Of a stretch of DNA of 64,000 nt, positions 28,731 to 36,141 are shown piece by piece; position 1 is the first letter of the stretch, and each line of letters starts with the position of its first letter. Location of the stretch: the NCBI RefSeq assembly GCF_036174265.1, contig NZ_CP108055.1, forward strand, positions 7,626,001-7,690,000, read 5' to 3'. The position numbers and the translations under genes are program-made. Origin of the DNA: Streptomyces sp. NBC_00285. Lineage in GTDB: Bacteria > Actinomycetota > Actinomycetes > Streptomycetales > Streptomycetaceae. The notes below the pieces were generated by a model. It worked only from the letters and a program-made list of their open reading frames with translations, did not search any database and was not told the origin of the DNA.

Positions 28731-29438
28731 ATGGACACCGAAGCACAGCCTACGGAGCGCGACCGCTCCTCCCGCCCTGAACCAGGGGCCGCGGAGGGAC
28801 GGTCGCGTTTCGCGTTGGTGCCCAGGCGGGCAGCGCGGATCACCGAGTGGATGCCCGGCGGCTGGGTCTCCCTGACTCTGCTGCTCTGCCTGGTCTTTCT
28901 TCTGCTCCTCAGCACGTTCGTGGTCAGACCTTTCCAGATTCCTAGCGGATCCATGGAAAACGGATTGAGGATCGGGGACCGGGTTCTCGTAAATAGGTTG
29001 GCGTACCGTTTCGGTTCCGATCCGCAGCGCGGTGATGTGGTGGTGTTCGACGGAACCGGGTATTTCGGGGACGGGGACTACGTCAAACGCGTTGTGGGTG
29101 TGGGGGGAGACCACGTGGTGTGCTGCGACAAGAAGGGGAGGATCGAGGTGAACGGCCGGTCGGTCGACGAGTCGGGCTTCCTGTACCCGGACGACAGCCC
29201 CTCCTCTGTGCCCTTCGACGTGGAGGTGCCCGACGGCGCCCTGTTCCTCCTCGGTGACCACCGCAGCATCTCCAGCGACTCCCGGGACCACCTGGGCTCA
29301 CCGGGCGGCGGCATGATCCCCGTCGAGGACGTCCTCGGCCGGGCCGACTGGATCGTCTGGCCCGCCGGCCACGCCACCCGCCTGCACCGTTCCGCCGCCT
29401 ACGCGCGCGTGCCCGAAGCGGAGGGAGCGCATGGGTAA
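28731..29438 (+). CDS. sipW: Type I signal peptidase SipW
   Basis: A 235-residue leader peptidase, first of four in tandem. It removes signal peptides from exported proteins at the outer face of the membrane. One membrane segment is seen (LTLLLCLVFLLLLSTFVV, ~48-65), then the catalytic Ser in PFQIPSGSM (Ser74), the Lys of DYVKRVVGVGGD, and box E GDHRSISSDSRD. No C-terminal membrane helix is seen. The 3' end overlaps sipX by 8 bp. Confidence 0.94.
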   Translation: MDTEAQPTERDRSSRPEPGAAEGRSRFALVPRRAARITEWMPGGWVSLTLLLCLVFLLLLSTFVVRPFQIPSGSMENGLRIGDRVLVNRLAYRFGSDPQRGDVVVFDGTGYFGDGDYVKRVVGVGGDHVVCCDKKGRIEVNGRSVDESGFLYPDDSPSSVPFDVEVPDGALFLLGDHRSISSDSRDHLGSPGGGMIPVEDVLGRADWIVWPAGHATRLHRSAAYARVPEAEGAHG

Positions 29439-30528
29439 CCGCGGCCGACCGCGCGGTGTGTCGAGCGACGCCGCTGACAATCCGCTGCCCACCGGTGTCC
29501 GGCGCTCCTCCAGTTCCGCCGGCAGCGGCCGCTCACGCGCGGAGCGGCGCCATCTCCAGCGCAAGGTCAAGCGCCGCCGACGGCGTGGTGCCGTCAAGGA
29601 GATACCCCTCCTCGTCGGCGTCGCGGTCCTCATTGCCCTGGTCCTCAAGACGTTCCTCGTGCAGGCGTTCGTGATCCCGTCCGGCTCCATGGAGCAGACG
29701 ATCCGGATCGGCGACCGGGTCCTGGTCGACAAGTTCACCCCGTGGTTCGGCTCCGAGCCTCAGCGCGGGGACGTCGTCGTCTTCAAGGACCCCGGCGGCT
29801 GGCTCCAGGACGAGCAGACCACGACGAAGAAGAACGACCCCGTCGTCGTCAAGCAGGTCAAGGAAGGGCTCACCTTCATCGGCCTGCTGCCGTCCGACAA
29901 CGAGAAGGACCTGATCAAGCGGGTTGTCGGCGTCGGTGGCGACCGCGTCAAGTGCTGTGACACAGAGGGACGGGTGACCGTCAACGGCGTTCCCCTGAGC
30001 GAGACCGACTACCTGTATCCCGGAAACGCCCCATCCATCCAGGAGTTCGACATCACCGTCCCCCAGGGGCGGCTGTGGGTGATGGGCGACCACCGCGCCA
30101 ACTCCGCGGACTCCCGCTTCCACCAGAACACCGACTACGGCGGAACCGTCTCCCTGAACTCCGTCGTGGGGCGGGCCATGGTCATCGCCTGGCCCTTCGG
30201 GCACTGGACCTCGCTGAAAGAGCCGAAAACTTACTCTTCCATTGCCGACTCGACGGCCGCGGCGACCGCAGCCTCCCAGGCGTCGCTTAGGGTTGCACCC
30301 GACGATCCGAACGAAGCGATCCAACTCCCGAGCCCTGCGGAACTCCCGCTCGTTATGGGAGTGGTGGGCCTGCGCCGTACTTGGGGCAGGCGGCGGCACA
30401 GAGTAAGGAGTTGGCGTGGGGGATGTGGCGGTTGGCGCACGATCCGGGCACGACGGCGAGGAGCACCGCGGACACCCCGTGGAAGCAGCCGACCCGGCCG
30501 CGGACAGCGCCGTGACCTCCGGGAGTGA
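29431..30528 (+). CDS. sipX: Type I signal peptidase SipX with an unusual C-terminal extension
   Basis: 365 residues. After a basic Arg-rich N-terminus, one membrane helix (IPLLVGVAVLIALVLKTFLV) leads to the catalytic Ser in VIPSGSM and the Lys in LIKRVVGVGGD; box E is GDHRANSADSRFH. A second short hydrophobic stretch is at ~ELPLVMGVVGL. The last ~40 residues are Arg/Gly/Pro-rich and are read out of frame across the first 113 bp of sipY, which is longer than the ~320 residues I recall for SipX. A TAA in another frame (30404-30406) lies right at the sipY ribosome site, so a small indel may have extended the protein. Confidence 0.9.
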   Translation: MGNRGRPRGVSSDAADNPLPTGVRRSSSSAGSGRSRAERRHLQRKVKRRRRRGAVKEIPLLVGVAVLIALVLKTFLVQAFVIPSGSMEQTIRIGDRVLVDKFTPWFGSEPQRGDVVVFKDPGGWLQDEQTTTKKNDPVVVKQVKEGLTFIGLLPSDNEKDLIKRVVGVGGDRVKCCDTEGRVTVNGVPLSETDYLYPGNAPSIQEFDITVPQGRLWVMGDHRANSADSRFHQNTDYGGTVSLNSVVGRAMVIAWPFGHWTSLKEPKTYSSIADSTAAATAASQASLRVAPDDPNEAIQLPSPAELPLVMGVVGLRRTWGRRRHRVRSWRGGCGGWRTIRARRRGAPRTPRGSSRPGRGQRRDLRE

Positions 30529-31399
30529 CTCCGGGGCGACCGAGGACGATACGACGGCTGGAGAGGCTCCCAGGACGGACGAACACGGGCCGGGCGGCGA
30601 GGCACCCCGGGCGAAGAAGCCACGCTCCTTCTGGAAGGAGCTGCCCATCCTGATCGGCATCGCGCTCGTGCTGGCGCTGCTGATCAAGACGTTCCTGGTG
30701 CAGGCCTTCTCGATCCCGTCGGACTCGATGCAGAACACCCTCCAGCAGGGCGACCGCGTTCTGGTCGACAAGCTCACCCCGTGGTTCGGGTCCAAGCCCG
30801 AGCGCGGCGAGGTCGTCGTCTTCCACGACCCCGACAACTGGCTGGCGGGCGAGCCGACGGCGGACCCGAACGCCGTACAGACGTTCCTCTCCTGGATCGG
30901 TCTGATGCCCTCCGCCGAGGAGAAGGACCTCATCAAGCGCGTCATCGGCGTGGGCGGCGACACCGTCTCCTGCGAGGGCACCGGTCCGCTGAAGGTCAAC
31001 GGCCATGCGCTCAGCGAGTCGTCGTACGTCTACGCGGGCAACACCCCGTGCAGCCAGGACGACCAGGGTGGCCAGTTCACCGTGAAGGTTCCCAAGGGCT
31101 ACATCTGGGTGATGGGCGACCACCGCCAGAACTCCCGGGACTCCCGGTACAACCAGTCGGACGCGCACCACGGCATGGTCCCGGTCAAGGAGGTCGTCGG
31201 TCGCGCCGTCGTGAAGGCCTGGCCGATCAACCGCTGGGACACCCTGCCGAAGCCGGACACCTTCGACCAGGCCGGTATCAACGACCAGGCGTCGGCGTCC
31301 GCCGCCCTGACGGTCGCGCCGCAGGGGATCGCCCTCGTCGGTGTGCTGCCGGTGGCGCTGTGGCGCCGCAGGAAGGCCGCGACGGAGCCCACCCGCTGA
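30416..31399 (+). CDS. sipY: Type I signal peptidase SipY
   Basis: A 327-residue signal peptidase; SipY is described as the major enzyme in S. lividans. GTG 30416 lies 5 bp after AAGGAG (30405-30410). The N-terminus is long and acidic, followed by a membrane helix (LPILIGIALVLALLIKTFLV), the catalytic Ser in SIPSDSM, Lys in LIKRVIGVGGD and box E GDHRQNSRDSRYN. A C-terminal hydrophobic segment (GIALVGVLPVAL) ends in RRRK, suggesting a second anchor. Confidence 0.94.
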   Translation: MGDVAVGARSGHDGEEHRGHPVEAADPAADSAVTSGSDSGATEDDTTAGEAPRTDEHGPGGEAPRAKKPRSFWKELPILIGIALVLALLIKTFLVQAFSIPSDSMQNTLQQGDRVLVDKLTPWFGSKPERGEVVVFHDPDNWLAGEPTADPNAVQTFLSWIGLMPSAEEKDLIKRVIGVGGDTVSCEGTGPLKVNGHALSESSYVYAGNTPCSQDDQGGQFTVKVPKGYIWVMGDHRQNSRDSRYNQSDAHHGMVPVKEVVGRAVVKAWPINRWDTLPKPDTFDQAGINDQASASAALTVAPQGIALVGVLPVALWRRRKAATEPTR

Positions 31400-31516
31400 T
31401 CGCAGCAAGGTCCTGTGGGATGCCACGCGACCTGGTGAAAGCTTTGCGGAGCTTGTCCCCACGGCCGGGCGGGAGGGGCTGACCCGCTCCGGTACCGCCC
31501 GGTAGGGTGCGGGTCC

Positions 31517-32293
31517 ATGGGTGGCGAGAGCACTACACGTACGGCCCCGCACCGCGGCGGCACCAGCACGGGCCCGGTGGGCAGCCGGACCGGACAGCGA
31601 CTGTCCGGCCTGGCCGTCGCACTGGGCATTGTGCTGTTCCTCGGGGGATTCGCCTGGGGCGCGGTCCTGTACCGGCCGTACACCGTGCCCACCGGCTCGA
31701 TGACGCCCACGATCGACGCGGGTGACCGGGTGCTCGCGCAGCGCGTCGACGGCGACGAGATACGCCGGGGCGACGTCGTCGTCTTCACCGACCAGAACTG
31801 GGTGAGCAACGCCCCCGTGGTCAAGCGCGTCGTCGCGATCGGCGGCGACACGGTCTCCTGCTGCACCGACGGGAAGCTGACCGTCAACGGCAAGAAGATC
31901 GACGAGACGTATCTCAAGGGCAGCGTGGTCGAGGACAAGTCCATCCCGACCGTGAAGGTGCCCCAAAACCGCCTCTTTCTTCTCGGCGACGAGCGCCAGG
32001 GCTCACTGGACTCCTCCGCCCACCTCACCGACGCCGCCCAGGGCACCGTCGCCCGCTCGGCCGTGAGCGCCCGCGTGGACGCCGTCGTCTGGCCCATGAA
32101 GGGCATGCTGGAGAGCCCGACCGGCTTCGAACCGCTCGGCGCACTCTCCTCACCCGGTCCGCTGCGCATCATCGTCGCGATGATCGTCGCCGGCGCGGTG
32201 CTGGTACTGGGCGGCGGGGCGTACGGGCCGGTCGCCAAGCTCTTCACCAGGCGGCGCCCCGCCGCCCGGACGGAGCCCGCCGGTGCCCGCTGA
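31517..32293 (+). CDS. sipZ: Type I signal peptidase SipZ
   Basis: A 258-residue signal peptidase, fourth of the cluster. N-terminal helix ~33-53, catalytic Ser in TVPTGSMTPTI, Lys in PVVKRVVAIGGD, and box E LGDERQGSLDSSAH, which is the most divergent of the four (His replaced by Glu in GDH/GDE). A clear C-terminal membrane helix (IIVAMIVAGAVLVLGGGA) precedes TRRR. The NUDIX gene overlaps its 3' end by 11 bp. Four Sip proteins probably share the heavy secretory load of Streptomyces with partly different preferences. Confidence 0.93.
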   Translation: MGGESTTRTAPHRGGTSTGPVGSRTGQRLSGLAVALGIVLFLGGFAWGAVLYRPYTVPTGSMTPTIDAGDRVLAQRVDGDEIRRGDVVVFTDQNWVSNAPVVKRVVAIGGDTVSCCTDGKLTVNGKKIDETYLKGSVVEDKSIPTVKVPQNRLFLLGDERQGSLDSSAHLTDAAQGTVARSAVSARVDAVVWPMKGMLESPTGFEPLGALSSPGPLRIIVAMIVAGAVLVLGGGAYGPVAKLFTRRRPAARTEPAGAR

Positions 32294-32807
32294 GGTGCCG
32301 GCCCCTTCCGAGCACGCGTTCGACGGCGAACTGCGCAAGGTGTCCCGGGTGGTCCTGCTCGACCCCGAGGACCGCATCCTGCTCCTGCACGGGCACGAAC
32401 CGGACGACCCGGCCGACGACTGGTGGTTCACGCCCGGCGGTGGACTGGAGGGCGACGAGACCCGTGAAGAGGCCGCGCTGAGGGAACTCCTTGAGGAGAC
32501 CGGCATCACCGAGGTGGAGCTGGGGCCGGTGCTGTGGCGCCGGACGTGCTCCTTCCCGTTCGCGGGCCGCCGCTGGGACCAGGACGAGTGGTACTACCTG
32601 GCCCGTACGACGCAGACGGCCATCGAGGCGACGGCCCTCACCGAGCTGGAGCGGCGAAGTGTCGCCGGAGCGCGCTGGTGGACGTGTCAGGAACTGACCC
32701 GGGCACATGAGACGGTGTATCCGACCAGACTCGCCGAGCTGCTGCGCAGGCTGCTCGACGAAGGTCCCCCGGCCGGGCCCGTGACCCTCGACACCGAAAT
32801 CGTCTAG
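32283..32807 (+). CDS. NUDIX hydrolase
   Basis: A 174-residue NUDIX protein. The NUDIX box GGGLEGDETREEAALRELLEETG (~58-80) has the GX5EX7REUXEEXGU spacing, so the Mg-binding helix is intact. An MutT-like gene in this position is known to belong to the sip operon in S. lividans; the 11-bp overlap with sipZ supports cotranscription. The substrate (a nucleoside diphosphate derivative) is unknown. Start is GTG 32283. Confidence 0.9.
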   Translation: MPAEVPAPSEHAFDGELRKVSRVVLLDPEDRILLLHGHEPDDPADDWWFTPGGGLEGDETREEAALRELLEETGITEVELGPVLWRRTCSFPFAGRRWDQDEWYYLARTTQTAIEATALTELERRSVAGARWWTCQELTRAHETVYPTRLAELLRRLLDEGPPAGPVTLDTEIV

Positions 32808-32863
32808 GGGCTGTCGGGGCTGACGCACAATAGTGGGATCGCACGGGTGAAGGGGAACATGCC

Positions 32864-33172
32864 ATGAGCGCCGAGGACCTCGAGAAGTACGAGACCGAGA
32901 TGGAGCTCAAGCTCTACCGGGAGTACCGCGATGTCGTCGGTCTGTTCAAATACGTGATCGAGACCGAACGGCGCTTCTACCTGACCAACGACTACGAGAT
33001 GCAGGTGCACTCGGTCCAGGGTGAGGTGTTCTTCGAGGTGTCCATGGCAGATGCATGGGTGTGGGACATGTATCGGCCGGCTCGCTTCGTGAAGCAGGTC
33101 CGGGTGTTGACGTTCAAGGACGTGAACATCGAGGAGCTGAACAAGAGTGATCTGGAGCTGCCGGGCGGGTGA
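32864..33172 (+). CDS. DUF2469-family protein
   Basis: A 102-residue acidic protein conserved throughout actinobacteria: MSAEDLEKYETEMELKLYREYRDVV at the start, then ERRFYLTNDYEMQV and WVWDMYRPARFVKQVRVLTFKDVNIEEL. Function unknown. Its stable position between signal peptidases or rnhB and yraN in actinobacteria suggests a housekeeping role. The start at 32864 is close behind a GGTGAAGGGGA string. Confidence 0.9.
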   Translation: MSAEDLEKYETEMELKLYREYRDVVGLFKYVIETERRFYLTNDYEMQVHSVQGEVFFEVSMADAWVWDMYRPARFVKQVRVLTFKDVNIEELNKSDLELPGG

Positions 33173-33291
33173 CGGGTGCTCGCGTCGGCACCCTTGTGGG
33201 TGACGGGGTTTTCCACAACCGGTGAGTAGTCCACCAAGATCAACACGGTGGACGGGCCTGCGTGATCGTTGGCGCCGGAGGTGGTGCCGAC

Positions 33292-33654
33292 ATGAACGCA
33301 CGCAGTGCACTCGGCAAGTACGGCGAGAGTCTGGCCGCGAGGCGGCTGACCGAGGCGGGGATGACGGTCCTGGAGCGCAACTGGCGCTGTGGCAGGACCG
33401 GCGAGATCGACATCGTGGCGCAGGACGGGGAGGTCCTGGTCGTCTGCGAGGTCAAGACGCGGCGGGTGGGTGCCTTCGAGCACCCCATGGCCGCGGTGAC
33501 CCCCCAGAAGGCGGAACGCCTGCGGGGCCTCGCCGCATGCTGGATCCACGCCCACGGAGGGGCACCGCCGGGAGGCGTGCGCATCGACCTCGTGGGTGTG
33601 GTCCTGCCGCAGCGCGGCGCACCCGTGGTCGAGCACGCGCGGGGGGTGGCCTGA
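33292..33654 (+). CDS. YraN family (UPF0102) endonuclease-like protein
   Basis: A 120-residue protein starting at ATG 33292, behind GGAGGT (33277-33282). It has the nuclease-like core of the family: [22 protein letters not shown] (~36-57), in which the D and ExK of a PD-(D/E)XK-type site are visible. YraN is nearly always next to comM and dprA, as here (stop followed 2 bp later by the comM start), suggesting a link with DNA processing. Its activity has not been settled. Confidence 0.9.
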   Translation: MNARSALGKYGESLAARRLTEAGMTVLERNWRCGRTGEIDIVAQDGEVLVVCEVKTRRVGAFEHPMAAVTPQKAERLRGLAACWIHAHGGAPPGGVRIDLVGVVLPQRGAPVVEHARGVA

Positions 33655-33655
33655 G

Positions 33656-35281
33656 ATGGGTTTCGCTCGCACATGCTCGGTGGCCCTGGTGGGCGTCGAA
33701 GGGGTCGTGGTCGAGGTCCAGGCGGACCTGGAGCCCGGAGTCGCCGCCTTCACCCTGGTGGGACTGCCCGACAAGAGCCTGACGGAGAGCCGTGACCGGG
33801 TCAGGGCCGCCGTCGTGAACTCGGGTGGTGAATGGCCCCAGAAGAAACTCACAGTGGGGCTCAGCCCGGCATCGGTGCCCAAAGCCGGTTCGGGGTTCGA
33901 CCTCGCCATCGCGTGCGCCGTGCTGGGCGCCTCCGAACGGATCGACCCGCGCGCGCTCGCCGACATCGTGATGATCGGGGAACTGGGCCTGGACGGCCGG
34001 GTCCGTCCTGTCCGGGGCATCCTGCCTGCGGTACTGGCCGCCGCCGACTCCGGCTACGAACAGGTCGTCGTGCCGGAGTGCGCCGCCGCCGAGGCCTCGC
34101 TGGTACCCGGGGTCTCCGTCCTGGGCGTGCGCAGTCTCCGGCAGCTGATCGCGGTCCTCACGGACGAACCGGTGCCCGACGAGGAACCACATGAGCCGGG
34201 CCGCCCCGATCCGCTGCTGGCGGGCCTGCGCGTTCCGGGCACCGGCGCCGCCACCGGAATGCACACCGCAGGAGCCGCTCACCAGGACCACGGGCACGAC
34301 CTGGCGGACGTCATCGGTCAGCTCTCGGCGCGGACGGCGGTGGAGGTCGCGGCGGCCGGCGGCCATCACCTATTTCTGGAGGGGCCGCCCGGCGCGGGCA
34401 AGACGATGCTCGCCGAGCGGCTGCCCGCGGTGCTGCCCCGGCTGCTCCGGGAGGAGTCGCTCGAGGTGACGGCGGTGCACTCGGTGGCGGGCCTGCTGCC
34501 GCCGGGCAAGCCCCTGATCGACGTCGCCCCCTACTGCGCCCCGCACCACTCGGCCACCATGCAGGCCCTCGTCGGCGGCGGGGCCGGTGTCGCCCGCCCC
34601 GGTGCCGTCTCGCTCTCGCATCGAGGCGTGCTGTTCCTCGACGAGACACCCGAGTTCGCCACCCGGGCCCTCGACGCGCTGCGGCAGCCGCTGGAGGCGG
34701 GGCACGTGGTGATCGCGCGCAGCGCGGGCGTCGTACGGTTTCCGGCGAAGTTCCTGATGGTGCTCGCCGCGAATCCGTGCCCCTGCGGTCGGTTCTCGCA
34801 GACCGACGACTTCTGCGAGTGCCCGCCCTCGGCGATCCGCCGCTACCAGGCGAGGCTCTCCGGTCCGCTGCTCGACCGGGTCGACCTGCGGGTGCAGGTG
34901 GACCGCGTCACGCGCGACCAGCTTGCCGGGCGGGGCGCCCGGGGTGAGTCGACCCAGGTGGTCGCAGACCGGGTGCGGGCGGCCAGGGAACGGGCGGCGA
35001 CACGGTTGGCCGGAACTCCATGGCGGATCAACGGCGAGGTGCCCGGTCGCGAGCTGCGAAGCCGCTGGCACGCCGTGTCCGGGGCGATGGACGACGCCGA
35101 GCGCAATCTGGAAAGAGGCGTGCTGACCGCCCGCGGACTCGACCGCGTCCTACGGGTCGCCTGGACGGTCGCGGACCTCGTCGGACACGACCGTCCGGAT
35201 GCGACGGACGTCGCCCTGGCGCTGCAACTGCGCACCGGGGTACCGCGGGGCGTGCCCATGGCCCTCGGGGCACTGACGTGA
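33656..35281 (+). CDS. comM: ComM/YifB family Mg-chelatase-like AAA+ helicase
   Basis: A 541-residue AAA+ ATPase. The N-terminal domain (GFARTCSVALVGVEGVVVEV ... FTLVGLPDKSLTESRDRV) is the Lon/S5-like fold. The ATPase core has Walker A EGPPGAGKTMLAERLP (~242-257), Walker B GVLFLDETPEF, and NPCPCGRF with zinc-binding cysteines (CPCG...CECPP). In competent bacteria ComM is a branch-migration helicase for integrating DNA. Its 3' end overlaps dprA by GTGA, so coupling to dprA existed before dprA was broken. Confidence 0.93.
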   Translation: MGFARTCSVALVGVEGVVVEVQADLEPGVAAFTLVGLPDKSLTESRDRVRAAVVNSGGEWPQKKLTVGLSPASVPKAGSGFDLAIACAVLGASERIDPRALADIVMIGELGLDGRVRPVRGILPAVLAAADSGYEQVVVPECAAAEASLVPGVSVLGVRSLRQLIAVLTDEPVPDEEPHEPGRPDPLLAGLRVPGTGAATGMHTAGAAHQDHGHDLADVIGQLSARTAVEVAAAGGHHLFLEGPPGAGKTMLAERLPAVLPRLLREESLEVTAVHSVAGLLPPGKPLIDVAPYCAPHHSATMQALVGGGAGVARPGAVSLSHRGVLFLDETPEFATRALDALRQPLEAGHVVIARSAGVVRFPAKFLMVLAANPCPCGRFSQTDDFCECPPSAIRRYQARLSGPLLDRVDLRVQVDRVTRDQLAGRGARGESTQVVADRVRAARERAATRLAGTPWRINGEVPGRELRSRWHAVSGAMDDAERNLERGVLTARGLDRVLRVAWTVADLVGHDRPDATDVALALQLRTGVPRGVPMALGALT

Positions 35282-35963
35282 GCGCCGACGGACCCGACGA
35301 CGAGATGCTCGAGCGGGTCTTTCTCGCTCGGGTCGTCGAGCCCGGGGACGAGACCGGGGGACGGTGGGTCCGGGAATGGGGCGTGCGGGAGGTCGCCTCG
35401 CGGTTGCGGGGCGCCGGGAAGCCGTTGCCGGGGGTGGGGGAGAAGCGGTGGGAAGGACTGCGGGCCCGGGCGCGGGTGGCCGAGCCGGACCGGGATCTGG
35501 CCGTCGCGTACGCGGCCGGCGCGCGGTTCGTCGTTCCCGGAGCCGGCGAGTGGCCGGGGCAGCTCGACGACCTCGGGGACGCTCGCCCGCTCGGGCTGTG
35601 GGTGCGCGGGCGGCCCAACCTGCGGATGTGGGCGCTCAGGTCGGTCGCCGTGGTGGGGGCCCGTGCCTGTACCGAGTACGGGGCCCACATGGCGGCCACC
35701 CTCGGCACCGGGCTCGCCGAACGCGGATGGGTCGTCGTGTCCGGCGGCGCCTACGGGGTCGACGGCGCCGCCCACCGTGGCGCCCTCGGCGCCGGCGGTG
35801 CCACCGTCGCGGTGCTGGCCTGCGGGGTCGACCGGCCCTACCCGCGCGGACACACCCAGTTGATCACCAGGATCGCGGAACAGGGCCTGGTGATCGGGGA
35901 GTTGCCGCCCGGTGACCATCCGACACCCAGCAGATTCGTGTTGCGCAACAGAGTGATCCGACC

Positions 35964-35975
35964 TTCTCTGGGGGT
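35964..35975 (+). repeat. Left terminal inverted repeat of the Tn554-like element
   Basis: TTCTCTGGGGGT, 11 of 12 identical to the inverted right copy TTCTCCGGGGGT (43107-43096). It lies 5 bp inside the left junction. Confidence 0.65.
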
Positions 35976-36034
35976 GACATGCGTCGTGAAGCTTGTCCAG
36001 GGCACTTCGCGCAGCTCAGAGCCGGTGACGACGA

Positions 36035-36066
36035 CGATAGCGAGTGCAACAGGTGTGGCGCTATCG
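36035..36066. repeat. Subterminal inverted repeat, left end
   Basis: CGATAGCG (36035-36042) and CGCTATCG (36059-36066) with a 16-nt spacer, inside the left end of the element. It may be an arm-type binding site for the recombinases. Confidence 0.45.
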
Positions 36067-36092
36067 CTGGATAGGGTGAGTTAGAAGGCTCG

Positions 36093-36133
36093 CGACTGGG
36101 GGCCGCCGACCGTAGGTCGGCGGCCCCCAGTCG
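36093..36133. terminator. Strong 19-bp hairpin at the left end of the element
   Basis: A perfect stem of 19 bp (36093-36111 with 36115-36133; core GACTGGGGGCCGCCGACC) and loop GTA. It lies 9 bp beyond the helicase stop on the minus strand and 9 bp beyond the stop of truncated dprA on the plus strand. It should end both transcripts and insulate the element from the comM-dprA operon. Confidence 0.85.
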
Positions 36134-36141
36134 AGATCGAC

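Larger units (their letters stand above)
35278..36084 (+). pseudogene. dprA: dprA, 5' fragment interrupted by the Tn554-like element
   Basis: The first 227 codons of DprA/Smf (35278-35958) are intact. They carry the N-terminal helical domain and most of the Rossmann fold, with SVAVVGARACTEYG, VVVSGGAYGVDGAAHRGAL and GELPPGDHPTPSRFVLRNRVI. The native sequence then stops and 41 foreign codons (RPSLGVTCVV...LSLDRVS) encoded by the element lead to TAG at 36082-36084. The rest of the fold and the winged-helix domain are 7.15 kb away at 43109. DprA loads RecA on incoming single-stranded DNA; without its distal Rossmann half this fragment is unlikely to be active. Confidence 0.95.
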
